Shown: positions 12,969 through 20,966 of the stretch, one piece after another
How the letters are laid out: every line of letters starts with the position of its first letter
Numbering within the stretch: position 1 is the first letter of the stretch
NCBI RefSeq assembly: GCF_016612865.1
Contig: NZ_JAENZZ010000003.1
Location: 1-64,000 of the forward strand
Origin: Blastococcus sp. TML/M2B
GTDB taxonomy: Bacteria; Actinomycetota; Actinomycetes; Mycobacteriales; Geodermatophilaceae
Direction of reading: 5' to 3'
Length of the DNA stretch: 64,000 nt
The notes under the pieces: generated by a model
Told to the model about the DNA's origin: nothing
What the model saw: only the letters and a program-made list of their open reading frames with translations
The model's database searches: none
Translations under genes and position numbers: made by a program

Positions 12969-13598
12969 TCAGGCGACCCCTCGCGGGCGGAACTGGACGC
13001 TGACCCGCGGGCCCACCGGCTTGGCCGTCTTGGGGATGCAGTGCTCCCACGTGCGCTGGCAGGTACCGCCCATGACCACGAGATCGCCATGACCGAGGGG
13101 GAACCGGAGGCTCGGGCCGCCGGCGACCGGGCGCAGGAGCAACGGGCGCGGGGAACCGAAGGACACGATCGCGACCATCGTGCTGCCCGAGCGGCCGCGG
13201 CCCAGGCGGTCGCCGTGCCAGGCGACGCTGTCCCGGCCGTCCCGGTACAGGCACATGCCGGCACTGACGAACGGCTCGCCGAGCTCGGGTCCGTAGTGGA
13301 CGTCCAGCGCCGTGCGGGCCGTGGTGAGCAGCGGGTGGGGCAGTACCTCGCCGGCGCCGTACCAGCGGAGCAGCCGCGGCACCGCCACCTCGCGCTCGTA
13401 CATCTGGCGCCGGTCCTCGCGCCAGCCGATGTCCCCCAGCAGCACCTCGAGGACCTCGTCCGAGCCGGACACCCAGCCGGGCAGGTGGTCCACCCAGGCG
13501 CCGGCGCTCAGCTCGTGCCGCTGCACGCGGCCGGCCAGGGGTGTCAGCGTGGCCTCCTCGGCCACGTCCCACATCGACGGCTGATGGGCGAGCGTCAT
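12969..13598 (-). CDS. AlkB-like 2-oxoglutarate/Fe(II) dioxygenase
   Basis: A 209-residue member of the AlkB family, which removes alkyl groups oxidatively from nucleic-acid bases. The iron-binding HxD motif is WHGD (H128, D130), the distal His is in WEHCIPKTA (H186), and the 2-oxoglutarate arginines are in RVSVQFRPR. The substrate-loop segment MCLYRDGRDSVAWH is typical of bacterial AlkB homologues. Length matches E. coli AlkB. Start ATG 13598 has TAGCGT 7 nt upstream and no Shine-Dalgarno. It lies head-to-tail ahead of the rRNA operon and may share repair functions with the RecQ-like helicase behind it (inference). Confidence 0.85.
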   Translation of the reverse strand: MTLAHQPSMWDVAEEATLTPLAGRVQRHELSAGAWVDHLPGWVSGSDEVLEVLLGDIGWREDRRQMYEREVAVPRLLRWYGAGEVLPHPLLTTARTALDVHYGPELGEPFVSAGMCLYRDGRDSVAWHGDRLGRGRSGSTMVAIVSFGSPRPLLLRPVAGGPSLRFPLGHGDLVVMGGTCQRTWEHCIPKTAKPVGPRVSVQFRPRGVA

Positions 13599-13605
13599 GC
13601 CCGGG

Positions 13606-13611
13606 ACGCTA
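13606..13611 (-). promoter_or_regulatory. Minus-10 TAGCGT of AlkB-like gene (leaderless)
   Basis: Minus-strand TAGCGT followed by 7 nt and ATG 13598. A nearby palindrome, CGCACATGTGTGCG (13623-13636), could be an operator. Confidence 0.5.
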
Positions 13612-13659
13612 CTCCGACTTTTCGCACATGTGTGCGAAAAGCTGTGGACGGACGTCCGG

Positions 13660-15876
13660 TCAGGCGGTGAGCGCGAGGGCGAAGGGCAGGACGGCCGACG
13701 CCCCGGCCCGGCGCAGCTCCCGGCCGGCCACGGTCATCGTCCAGCGGGAGTCGGCGAGGTCGTCCACGAGCAGCACCGGTCCGGAGAGCTCGGCCAGCCG
13801 GTCGCGGAGCTCGGGGCCGACGACGATCCGGTCCCACACGGCGGCCAGCCGGAAGGCGCTGTTCCCGCCGGGCTGGCCGGTCGGACCGCCGTGCGCCAGG
13901 GACAGCTCACCCAGGTAGTCCAGCCGGCCCATGCGGGCCAGCCCCTGCGCGACGCCGGTGACCAGCCGGGGCCGGCGGCGCGAGGGCACCGCGACGACGG
14001 CGACGGGGCGCTGCGCCCAGTCCCAGGCGGCGAGCACACGGGCGCAGGCGCGGAGCAGCTCCTCGTCCGGAGGGACGTCGGCGAGGTTGTGCTGCAGAGG
14101 CACGTCGAAGGCGGCGTCCGGGTCCTCCTCGATGCCCGGGGCCTCCAGGTCCACCACGCCGCCCACGCCGTCGTCACCGAGGAGGGTGCGCAGCCGCTGC
14201 CCCCAGCCCAGGTCGGTCAGCCGGGCCACGGCCCGGCCGGGCTCGAGCTGCTCGCCGGCGGCGATCTTGCCCTTGACGTCCACGCCCAGGCGGTCCGCGC
14301 CGGTGGGCCACTGGGCCCGCGGCGCGAGCTCCACGCCGGGCCGGTCGAGCGCCGCGGAGGCGGCCTCCGCGGCGGCCTCGGGCACGTCGGTCGAGTACCA
14401 GGGGCCGGCGCAGACGTCGCAGCGCCCGCAGGGGGCGGCCGTCGGGTCGTCCAGGGCGGACTGGAGGAAGGCCATCCGGCACTCGGCCTCGTCGACGGGC
14501 TTGGCGTAGGCGAGCATCGCCCGCTGCTCGGCCTCGCGCGTGCGCGTGACGCGGGAGTAGCGGTCGGCGTCGTACACCCACGGCCGCCCGGTGGAACGCC
14601 ACCCGCCCTGCACCCGCTCGACCGCCCCGTCGACGGCCAGCACCTTGAGCAGCAGCTCCAGCCGGGAGCGGCGCACGTCCGCGACGGTCTCCAGCCGGGC
14701 CACCGACCAGGCCTTGCCGTCGGCCATCGCGCCGAGCACGGCGGCGGCGTGGTCCTCCCGCGGCATGGAGGACGTGGCGAACCACTGCCAGATCGCGATG
14801 TCCTCGGGCCCGGGGAGGAGCAGCACGTCGGCGTGTTCGACGGCGCGGCCGGCACGGCCCACCTGCTGGTAGTAGCTGACCGGCGAGGACGGCGCCCCCA
14901 GGTGGACGACGAAACCGAGGTCCGGCTTGTCGAAGCCCATGCCCAGCGCGGAGGTGGCGACCAGCGCCTTGACCCGGTTCTCGCGCAGCGCCTCCTCGGC
15001 GTCCTTGCGGTCGGCGTCGTCCAGCCGGCCGGTGTAGGCGCGCACCTCGTGGCCCGCGTCCCGCAGCAGGGCGGCGGTCTCCTCTGCCGCGGCCACGGTG
15101 AGCGTGTAGACGATCCCGCTGCCCGGGAGGTCGCCGATCCGGGCGGCCAGCCAGGCGAGGCGGGCGCGGTCCGAGGGCAGCCGCAGCACGCCCAGCCGCA
15201 GCGAGTCGCGGGAGAGCGGCCCGCGCACCGTCGTCACCTCGACCCCGCCGGCGCCCAGCTGCTCGGCGACGTCGTCCACCACGCGCTCGTTGGCGGTGGC
15301 GGTGGTCGCGAGCACCGGCGTCCCGGACGGCAGGGTGCCGAGCAGGTCGCGGATGCGGCGGTAGTCGGGCCGGAAGTCGTGGCCCCAGTCGGAGACGCAG
15401 TGCGCCTCGTCGACCACGACCAGACCGCAGCGGGCGACCAGCCCGGGCAGCTGCTCCTCGCGGAACCGCGGGTTCGTGAGCCGCTCGGGGGAGACGAGCA
15501 GGACGTCGACGTCGTCGGCGGCGAGGCGGGCGGCGATGTCGTCCCACTCGGTCATGTTGGCGCTGGAGATCTCCACCGCGCGGATGCCTGCACGCGCAGC
15601 GGCGGCCACCTGGTCGCGCATGAGCGCCAGCAGCGGGCTGACCAGCAGCGTCGGCCCCTTGCCGCGGCGGCGCAGCAGCGCGGTGGAGACGAAGTAGACG
15701 GCGGACTTGCCCCAGCCCGTGCGCTGCACGACCAGCGCCCGCTGCGAGCGCTCGACCAGCGCCGACACCGCGGCGTCCTGGCCCTCGCGGAAGACGGCGT
15801 CGGGGCGGCCGGTGAGCTCGCGGAGGACGGCCAGCGCCTCGTCGGCGATCTCGGACGTGGGCGCTGCGGTCGTCAT
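13660..15876 (-). CDS. recQ: RecQ-family DNA helicase with phosphoribosyltransferase-like C-terminus
   Basis: A 738-residue superfamily-2 helicase that should unwind DNA 3' to 5' in recombination and repair. Residues 53-59 hold Walker A (TGWGKSA), 156-159 the DEAH box, followed by CVSDWGHDFRPDYRRI, the aromatic-rich loop of RecQ. The second helicase domain ends with YYQQVGRAGR. A zinc module follows (CRMAFLQ, then CGRCDVC). There is no HRDC domain. The last 130 residues contain VVAVPSRRRPRLV and VLLVDDLADSRWTMTVAG, the pattern of a type I phosphoribosyltransferase with its PRPP loop. This fusion is seen in actinobacterial RecQ-like proteins, but the role of the tail is unknown. Start ATG 15876 has TACTGT 6 nt upstream. 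Confidence 0.87.
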   Translation of the reverse strand: MTTAAPTSEIADEALAVLRELTGRPDAVFREGQDAAVSALVERSQRALVVQRTGWGKSAVYFVSTALLRRRGKGPTLLVSPLLALMRDQVAAAARAGIRAVEISSANMTEWDDIAARLAADDVDVLLVSPERLTNPRFREEQLPGLVARCGLVVVDEAHCVSDWGHDFRPDYRRIRDLLGTLPSGTPVLATTATANERVVDDVAEQLGAGGVEVTTVRGPLSRDSLRLGVLRLPSDRARLAWLAARIGDLPGSGIVYTLTVAAAEETAALLRDAGHEVRAYTGRLDDADRKDAEEALRENRVKALVATSALGMGFDKPDLGFVVHLGAPSSPVSYYQQVGRAGRAVEHADVLLLPGPEDIAIWQWFATSSMPREDHAAAVLGAMADGKAWSVARLETVADVRRSRLELLLKVLAVDGAVERVQGGWRSTGRPWVYDADRYSRVTRTREAEQRAMLAYAKPVDEAECRMAFLQSALDDPTAAPCGRCDVCAGPWYSTDVPEAAAEAASAALDRPGVELAPRAQWPTGADRLGVDVKGKIAAGEQLEPGRAVARLTDLGWGQRLRTLLGDDGVGGVVDLEAPGIEEDPDAAFDVPLQHNLADVPPDEELLRACARVLAAWDWAQRPVAVVAVPSRRRPRLVTGVAQGLARMGRLDYLGELSLAHGGPTGQPGGNSAFRLAAVWDRIVVGPELRDRLAELSGPVLLVDDLADSRWTMTVAGRELRRAGASAVLPFALALTA

Positions 15877-15882
15877 GCCCCG

Positions 15883-15888
15883 ACAGTA
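15883..15888 (-). promoter_or_regulatory. Minus-10 TACTGT of recQ (leaderless)
   Basis: Minus-strand TACTGT, 6 nt, then ATG 15876; no ribosome-binding site between. Confidence 0.5.
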
Positions 15889-15937
15889 GGCACCGGGGAC
15901 AACAGGACGGGCCCGCGAGCGGAACCGGTGGACAGCG

Positions 15938-16789
15938 GTGGAGAATCCACAGGCGATGGCACACCAGGGGCAGCGACCGCCGGACAACCACGTCCACACG
16001 CACTGGTCCTGGGACACCGCCGACTCCTCCACGATGCGCAAGGCCTGCGAGCGGGCCGTGCAGCTGGGCCTGCCGGCGATCGCGTTCACCGAGCACCTCG
16101 ACTTCACCGTGTGGGACCCCGACGACCGGGCCACCGACGAGGGCCTGGTCGAGCGGCACGCCTCCCGGCACGCGGAGATCGACGTCGAGGGGTACTTCGC
16201 CGAGCTCGAGGACGTCCGCGGTCGGTTCCCCGAGCTGCGCATCCTGTCCGGCGTCGAGACCGGCGAGCCGCACCTGTTCGGCAGCAGCGTCGCCTCCTAC
16301 CTGCGGCAGGCGCCGGTCGACCGCATCCTCGGCTCGCTGCACTCCCTCTCCCAGGGCGGCCGGCTGTACGGCGTCGGGCACCTGCTCTGGCAGGACGACG
16401 ACGGCACGATGCGCCGCTACCTGGCCGAGCTGGTGGACATGGTGGAGAGCAGCGCCGTCTTCCAGGTGCTCGCGCACGTCGACTTCCCGCGCCGCTACTG
16501 GCCCGGCGGCACGCACCGGTACGTGGAGAAGGAGTTCGAGGAGGAGTACCGGGCCGTCTTCCGCGCGCTGGCCCGCTCCGGCCGGGCGCTGGAGATCAAC
16601 ACCAGCAGCCCGCTGGCCTCGGCCGACCAGATGCGCTGGTTCCACGAGGAGGGCGGCGAGGCGGTCAGCTTCGGCAGCGACGCGCACAGCCCGGCCGCCG
16701 TGGGGCAGAAGTTCGACCTGGCGGTCGACGTCGTGGAGGCGGCGGGCTTCCGTCCCGGTCGCGACCGGTTCGACTTCTGGCGGCGCTGA
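15938..16789 (+). CDS. PHP-domain phosphoesterase (histidinol-phosphatase type)
   Basis: A metal-dependent phosphoesterase of the PHP superfamily, 283 residues. Motif I is DNHVHTHWSW, motif II is AFTEHLDFTVWD, the glutamate motif is GVETGEPH, HVDFPRR supplies another metal His, and the final motif is FGSDAHSP. This set is that of HisK/HisJ-type histidinol-phosphate phosphatases, but related enzymes with other substrates have the same motifs and no his genes are nearby. GTG 15938 is the longer start and ATG 15956 an alternative that removes six residues; neither has a convincing ribosome-binding site. Confidence 0.8.
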   Translation: MENPQAMAHQGQRPPDNHVHTHWSWDTADSSTMRKACERAVQLGLPAIAFTEHLDFTVWDPDDRATDEGLVERHASRHAEIDVEGYFAELEDVRGRFPELRILSGVETGEPHLFGSSVASYLRQAPVDRILGSLHSLSQGGRLYGVGHLLWQDDDGTMRRYLAELVDMVESSAVFQVLAHVDFPRRYWPGGTHRYVEKEFEEEYRAVFRALARSGRALEINTSSPLASADQMRWFHEEGGEAVSFGSDAHSPAAVGQKFDLAVDVVEAAGFRPGRDRFDFWRR

Positions 16790-16792
16790 GCC

Positions 16793-18466
16793 TCAGGCGA
16801 CGCGGGGCAGCGGCACCGTCATGGGCGCTGCCGCCCGGACCGGAGGGGGCGGCGGGGGCGGCGTCCGGGTGATCGCGGTGTCGGGAAAGACGAAGCGGTA
16901 GGTCGTCTCGTTGTCCTGGACGGCGAACACCTGGCCGTCGGGGCCCGCGTGGTGCAGCACGAGCCCGTCGACCCGCTCGGCGACGCGGCGCAGGGCGCGG
17001 GCGTCGGCGACGTCCACGACGCTGCGGCCGGCGCTGAGCCCGGTCACCGGCAGGATCCGCCCGGCGTTGCGGACGGCGAACTCGTCGGCGGCGTCGCCGG
17101 CGCGGGGCCGGCCGATCCAGCCGGCGACGGCGGTGACGACCACCGCGAGGACCAGGACGATGACGGCGATGAGTCGGGCGGCGCCGATGGGCAGGTCGAC
17201 GCCGAGCAGGCCGAACGAGCGGGCGACCTCCGTGTCGACGGACACCGCGACGGTGCCGGTCGGGGCGAAGGAGCCCTCGGACGGCGGCCGCAGCGCCACG
17301 GTGTCCATGGCGAAGGTGAGCGGCGCCAGCTCGCCCGCGGTGAACTGCTCACCCTGCACCGTGCCGGTCACGTCGAGGACCGGGGTGACGAGGATGCTCG
17401 CGGAGCCGGCGGTGGCCCCGATCTCCGCGTTGTGCCGGCCGACGAGGGCGGCGGCGAGCGTGGGGTCCAGCTCGGCCGACGCGGTGGCCGTGCCGTCCAC
17501 GACCGGGGCCGGGCGGCCGCTGGCGAGGGGGGCGCTCCAGCCGTCGGAGGTCGCGACGGAGAGGTCCAGCCGCACGCTGCCGTCGACGGTGTCGAGGCCG
17601 GGGGCGTCGACGGTGTGCGCGAAGGACACCGTCAGCGCGTCGACCAGCTTGGTGTAGACCGGATCGCCCGTGGTGACGGCGCCGGTCGGGTAGGTGGTCC
17701 CGACCTCGGCCGGCCCGGCGTAGGTGAAGGTGCCCTGCTGGGTGACCGGCTGGCTGCGGGCCTCCGTCTCCGTGGACGGGAGGCCGAGCAGCAGCACGCC
17801 GGAGCCCGCGGCGAGCAGGGCGACGGCGCCCGCGCCCACGGCGACCTGGCGGGCCTGGGCGCGCGTCGGCATGGAGAAGGACGCCGGCAGGGCCGGCGAC
17901 GCGGGGCGCGGGAGGGACGGTCGCGCGAGGGACGGCAGGGAGGGGAAGGACGGGAGGGCGACAGCAGGCAGGGCCCGGGCGGCGCGGTGCCGTGGGGCCT
18001 TGCGGCCCGGGCGCTTGCGTCGGTGGTTGCCGAACACCCCGAAGATGCCGGCGAGGACGAGGGCGAGGGACCACGGCGAGGCGATCGCGGCCAGGACCTT
18101 CCCGCCCTGGGGCACCTGGCGGAACAGCGTGCCGAGGAGCTCGTCGGCGGTCGGCCGGTCCTGGTCGAGCCAGTCGTTGTTGTCGCCCTGGAAGACGAAC
18201 CGGTCCCCCTCGACGGCGACGATCCGGTGCATGACGACGGTGTCGAGGGTCTCCGAGTAGTAGGCCGCGACGTCGCCGACCTCGTAGGAGTCGGCCGGCC
18301 GGAGCACGGCGAGGTCACCGGTGGAGAAGCCCGGTTCCATGCTGACGCCGTGGGTGGTGACGTACGTGGTGGAGCCGCCGAGCTGTGCGGGCCAGAACAA
18401 CCAGGCAGCCGCCAGCACCAGCGCGGCGATCGCGCTGGTGCTGGCGGCTCTGGTTGCGGCGTTCAT
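16793..18466 (-). CDS. SipW-type signal peptidase I fused to a DUF5305-like domain
   Basis: A 557-residue membrane protein. After a membrane anchor (IAALVLAAAWLFWPAQLG) comes the signal peptidase core: catalytic Ser42 in HGVSMEP and His80 in TVVMHRIVAVEGD, the Ser-His pair of the SipW/archaeal/ER type in place of Ser-Lys, followed by FQGDNNDW. A second membrane span lies near 120-145, then a Pro/Ser/Arg linker. From about residue 205 there is a further span and an extracytoplasmic beta-rich region resembling DUF5305, another span (LIAVIVLVLAVVVTAVAG) and a cytoplasmic tail rich in proline. Its neighbour at 18530-18928 is a plausible substrate. SipW enzymes process fibre or surface proteins such as TasA (family knowledge). 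Confidence 0.8.
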   Translation of the reverse strand: MNAATRAASTSAIAALVLAAAWLFWPAQLGGSTTYVTTHGVSMEPGFSTGDLAVLRPADSYEVGDVAAYYSETLDTVVMHRIVAVEGDRFVFQGDNNDWLDQDRPTADELLGTLFRQVPQGGKVLAAIASPWSLALVLAGIFGVFGNHRRKRPGRKAPRHRAARALPAVALPSFPSLPSLARPSLPRPASPALPASFSMPTRAQARQVAVGAGAVALLAAGSGVLLLGLPSTETEARSQPVTQQGTFTYAGPAEVGTTYPTGAVTTGDPVYTKLVDALTVSFAHTVDAPGLDTVDGSVRLDLSVATSDGWSAPLASGRPAPVVDGTATASAELDPTLAAALVGRHNAEIGATAGSASILVTPVLDVTGTVQGEQFTAGELAPLTFAMDTVALRPPSEGSFAPTGTVAVSVDTEVARSFGLLGVDLPIGAARLIAVIVLVLAVVVTAVAGWIGRPRAGDAADEFAVRNAGRILPVTGLSAGRSVVDVADARALRRVAERVDGLVLHHAGPDGQVFAVQDNETTYRFVFPDTAITRTPPPPPPPVRAAAPMTVPLPRVA

Positions 18467-18529
18467 GCTCGCTTCCGGCTCAGGGGACGTGCGGACGGCG
18501 TCGAGCCGCCCGGCCGGGCCGATCAGGGG

Positions 18530-18928
18530 TTACTTCGCGACCACGGTCAGGGCGACCTTCGTGATCTCCTCGACGACGACGTCGCCGGCCTCGCAGGTGA
18601 CCAGGTAAGGCGCGGCGCCGCCGGCGGACGGGGTGCAGTCGAACGGCGTGGTGGCGATGCCGTCGCCGGTGATCGTCAGGTACGAGTTCGTGTCCTCGAC
18701 GTCGGTGGTCACGGTGAAGACGACCTCGTGGAGCTTGGTCGCGTCCGTGGACAGCACGTTGTAGGCGACGTTGCTGACGGTCACACCGCTGACCGCGAGC
18801 TCGCCGTAACCGACCTGGTCGTCAGCCGTCGCGTCCGGGTTGAACGTGTTGCTGTTCGTGAAGGCGGAGGTGGCGATGCCGGCGGTGGCGACCGCGACGC
18901 CGGCGAGCAGAACGCGCGACATGCGCAT
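18530..18928 (-). CDS. Small exported protein, probable SipW-dependent substrate
   Basis: A secreted protein of about 132 residues. The N-terminus MRMSRVLLAGVAVATAG followed by IATSAFTNSNTF is a signal sequence that ends in a short TxxAFT stretch, like the SipW-dependent signal peptides of TasA/CalY proteins. The mature part is beta-rich and acidic, with a pair of cysteines (FDCTPS and VTCEAG) that could form a disulfide. It sits 63 bp upstream of the SipW-type peptidase on the same strand, which supports an enzyme-substrate operon. A TTG 21 nt upstream is a possible longer start. The polymerising or matrix role is inference. Confidence 0.65.
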   Translation of the reverse strand: MRMSRVLLAGVAVATAGIATSAFTNSNTFNPDATADDQVGYGELAVSGVTVSNVAYNVLSTDATKLHEVVFTVTTDVEDTNSYLTITGDGIATTPFDCTPSAGGAAPYLVTCEAGDVVVEEITKVALTVVAK

Positions 18929-18949
18929 GGGGAGTGTCCGTTCTCTCAA

Positions 18950-19105
18950 TGGCGCAGATCCCCGCGCGGGTTCTCACCCGGTGTGGCGGTGCCTGTGCCC
19001 GTCATCCTTGACAGGGCACCTTTCGGCACGGGGTCGGTCCGTGTTAACTCCTGTCCCACAAGAAATCCGGAGTTCCCACGTCGACCCGACGGGGCGCTGA
19101 CCAGC
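18950..19105. promoter_or_regulatory. Leader region of the exported protein-SipW operon
   Basis: Non-coding on both strands. It must hold the minus-strand promoter of the exported protein. A short GC hairpin (CCCGCGCGGGG on the minus strand, near 18960-18972) lies just before the start. I looked for a riboswitch and found no consensus I can name. Confidence 0.3.
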
Positions 19106-19154
19106 GCACGACGACAGGGGCCCGGGACCGATCGGTCCGGGGCCCCTGTCGTGC
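19106..19154 (-). terminator. Hairpin terminator after ohr
   Basis: Outer arms GCACGAC / GTCGTGC and inner arms AGGGGCCC / GGGCCCCT with GGACCGAT / ATCGGTCC form a nearly continuous stem, 24 bp past the ohr stop on the minus strand. Confidence 0.65.
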
Positions 19155-19177
19155 GGGAGAGCGGTGCCGCGTGGCGG

Positions 19178-19600
19178 TCAGGCGACGGTCGTCTCCAGGG
19201 TCACCGGGACGTTGCCGCGCGTGGCGTTGGAGTACGGGCACACCTGGTGGGCGGCCGCCACGAGCTGCTCCGCGGCGTCCTGGTCCAGGCCGCCGAGCTC
19301 GACGGAGAGCGTGATCTCGAGGCCGAACCCGCCGGCCTCGTTCGCGCCGATGCCGACGTCGGCCGTGACCGCCGAGTCGGTGAAGGCCACCCTCTTCTCG
19401 CGGGCGACCGCCTTCAGCGCGGAGTGGAAGCAGGCCGCGTAGCCGGCGGCGAACAGCTGCTCGGGGTTGGTCGCCCCGCCCGGGCCGCCCATCTCCTTCG
19501 GGATCGCCAGGTCGAGGTCGATCAGCCCGTCCGAGGAGCGGGTGTGGCCGTTGCGGCCCTCGCCGGTGGCGGTCGCGGTGGCGGTGTAGATGGCGGGCAC
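19178..19600 (-). CDS. ohr: Organic hydroperoxide resistance protein Ohr
   Basis: A 140-residue OsmC-fold thiol peroxidase that reduces organic and lipid hydroperoxides. The reactive cysteines are C57 (AACFHSAL) and C121 (VCPYSNATRGN), in the spacing normal for Ohr. GTG 19600 is preceded by GGAGGACCC; the longer upstream frame would add residues with no family match. Two matching palindromes lie between it and the divergent TetR gene, so its transcription is probably controlled by that regulator and not by an OhrR-type MarR protein, none of which is nearby. Confidence 0.93.
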   Translation of the reverse strand: MPAIYTATATATGEGRNGHTRSSDGLIDLDLAIPKEMGGPGGATNPEQLFAAGYAACFHSALKAVAREKRVAFTDSAVTADVGIGANEAGGFGLEITLSVELGGLDQDAAEQLVAAAHQVCPYSNATRGNVPVTLETTVA

Positions 19601-19623
19601 GGGTCCTCCAGGACGTCGACGGG

Positions 19624-19641
19624 GCAGAACGGTCGTTCTGC
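19624..19641. promoter_or_regulatory. TetR operator 1 (ohr-proximal)
   Basis: GCAGAACGGTCGTTCTGC: 8-bp arms with a 2-bp centre. Same half-site CAGAACG/CGTTCTG as operator 2. Confidence 0.75.
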
Positions 19642-19681
19642 CTCGGCTCCACCTGATCACGATGACGTCCAACCCGCAAGA

Positions 19682-19697
19682 CAGAACGTTCGTTCTG
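19682..19697. promoter_or_regulatory. TetR operator 2 (tetR-proximal)
   Basis: CAGAACGTTCGTTCTG, 7-bp arms and 2-bp centre, ending 1 bp before the minus-10 hexamer TAGCCT of the TetR gene. A bound repressor would block that promoter, so autorepression is likely. Confidence 0.75.
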
Positions 19698-19698
19698 C

Positions 19699-19704
19699 TA
19701 GCCT
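19699..19704 (+). promoter_or_regulatory. Minus-10 TAGCCT of tetR (leaderless)
   Basis: TAGCCT, 6 nt, GTG 19711. It directly abuts operator 2. Confidence 0.5.
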
Positions 19705-19710
19705 GGCCCC

Positions 19711-20277
19711 GTGACAGCCCCGGTCCGCAGCTCCGCCGCGCGCGACCGCCTGCTCGCGACCGCGTCCCGCACCTTCTACGGCGAGGGCATCCGCGGGGTC
19801 GGCGTCGACCGCATCGTCACCGAGGCCGGCGTCACGCGGGCCACCTTCTACCGGCACTTCCCCGGCAAGGACGACCTCGTCGTGGCCTACCTCGAAGCCG
19901 TCGACGTCGCCGTCCGCGGGCGGGTGGGCGAGGTCCCGGACACCACCGAGGGCGCCGCGGACCTGGTCCGGGCCCTCGCCGGCGGGATCGGGGACGAGCT
20001 CTGCGCGCGCGGCTTCCGCGGTTGCCCCTTCATCAACGCGGCGGCCGAGTTCCCCGATCCGGAGAGCCCCGTGCACCGCGCCGTCGTCGTCCACCGGGAG
20101 TGGCTGGCGGGGACGGTCACCCGCGCCTTCGCGACCGCCGGTCACCCCGACCCGGCCGAGGCGACGCGGCGCTTCGTCATGCTCCGGGACGGCGCGATGG
20201 TCGCGGGCTACCTGGCGGACCCGGAGGCGGCGCGGGCGACGCTGCTCGCCGCCGTCGAGGACCTGCTGCCCGCCTGA
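19711..20277 (+). CDS. TetR-family regulator, divergent from ohr
   Basis: A 188-residue TetR protein. The N-terminal helix-turn-helix reads RDRLLATASRTFYGEGIRGV, then VDRIVTEAGVTRATFYRHFPGKDDL. The ligand domain contains two cysteines (ELCARGFRGCPFINAAAEF) in a segment shared by a TetR subgroup; these could sense peroxides or electrophiles (inference). Two operators in the gap to ohr make ohr and itself the likely targets. GTG 19711 is chosen from the promoter spacing. A perfect 20-bp-arm hairpin follows the stop codon. Confidence 0.87.
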   Translation: MTAPVRSSAARDRLLATASRTFYGEGIRGVGVDRIVTEAGVTRATFYRHFPGKDDLVVAYLEAVDVAVRGRVGEVPDTTEGAADLVRALAGGIGDELCARGFRGCPFINAAAEFPDPESPVHRAVVVHREWLAGTVTRAFATAGHPDPAEATRRFVMLRDGAMVAGYLADPEAARATLLAAVEDLLPA

Positions 20278-20284
20278 GCCGCCA

Positions 20285-20342
20285 CGAGATCTGCACACTC
20301 GGGGCTTTCCCCTCGGCCGGGACCCCGAGTGTGCAGATCTCG
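20285..20342. terminator. Bidirectional terminator between tetR and rpsD paralogue
   Basis: CGAGATCTGCACACTCGGGG (20285-20304) and its exact complement (20323-20342) enclose an 18-nt loop. It fills the gap between two convergent genes and can serve both strands. Confidence 0.8.
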
Positions 20343-20350
20343 CGGAAGGG

Positions 20351-20953
20351 TCAGCGGGAGTAGTACTCCACGACCAGCTGCTCCTCGCAGATCACCGGGA
20401 CCTCGTCGCGGCTCGGCGTCCGCTCGTAGCGGGCGACGAGGTCGGCGAGCGTGACGGTGAGGTACGCCGGCGGCTCGGCGTGCGCGCCGGAGGCGGCGAC
20501 GACGAAGGGCTCCTTCGCCCGCGAGCGCTCGGCGATCTGCACGAAGTCGCCCGGCCGGAGGCGGTAGGAGGGCCGGTCCACCCTCGTCCCGTTGACCAGC
20601 ACGTGCTGGTGGGTGACGAACTGGCGCGCCTGGTAGATCGTGCGGGCGAAGCCGGCGCGCAGGACGGTGGCGTCCAGCCGCGACTCGAGGTCCTGGATCA
20701 GCGCCTCGCCCGTCTTGCCACCCGACCGCTTGGCCCGGTCGAACGCCGCGCGGAGCTGGCTCTCGCTGATGTCGTACTGCGCGCGCAGCCGCTGCTTCTC
20801 CTTGAGCCGGGTGGAGTAGTCGCTGTCCTTGCGGCGCTTGCGGCCGTGCTCGCCCGGCGGGTACGGACGGCGCTCGAAGTAGGCGACCGCCTTGGGCGTG
20901 AGCGCGATGCCGAGGGCTCGGCTGATCCGGATCTTGGGCCGGGGAGTGTTCAC
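20351..20953 (-). CDS. rpsD: 30S ribosomal protein S4, zinc-free paralogue
   Basis: A 200-residue S4 protein. The core RRPYPPGEHGRKRRKDSDYS, the RNA-binding S4 domain SRLDATVLRAGFARTIYQARQ and VTHQHVLVNGTRVDRPSYRL are all present. The N-terminus (MNTPRPKIRISRALGIALTP) lacks the four-cysteine zinc site found in zinc-binding S4, so this is the C-minus form. GTG 20953 follows GGAGGTACCC. It is monocistronic and away from the rpsM-rpsK-rpoA cluster where the main rpsD usually lies, so it is probably a second copy. The shared upstream region carries a DtxR/IdeR-like box and not an obvious Zur site. Confidence 0.9.
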   Translation of the reverse strand: MNTPRPKIRISRALGIALTPKAVAYFERRPYPPGEHGRKRRKDSDYSTRLKEKQRLRAQYDISESQLRAAFDRAKRSGGKTGEALIQDLESRLDATVLRAGFARTIYQARQFVTHQHVLVNGTRVDRPSYRLRPGDFVQIAERSRAKEPFVVAASGAHAEPPAYLTVTLADLVARYERTPSRDEVPVICEEQLVVEYYSR

Positions 20954-20966
20954 GGGTACCTCCGTC

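Noticed and set aside
13597..16872. 1091-codon plus-strand frame
   Set aside because: Antisense to the RecQ helicase; no domain recognisable and composition typical of a shadow frame.
18950..19105. Cyclic di-GMP or other riboswitch before the exported protein
   Set aside because: A few G/C-rich hairpins are present, but none of the conserved core sequences of known classes could be matched by eye.
16949..19714. 921-codon plus-strand frame
   Set aside because: Antisense to the SipW-type peptidase and its neighbour, whose catalytic motifs are on the minus strand.
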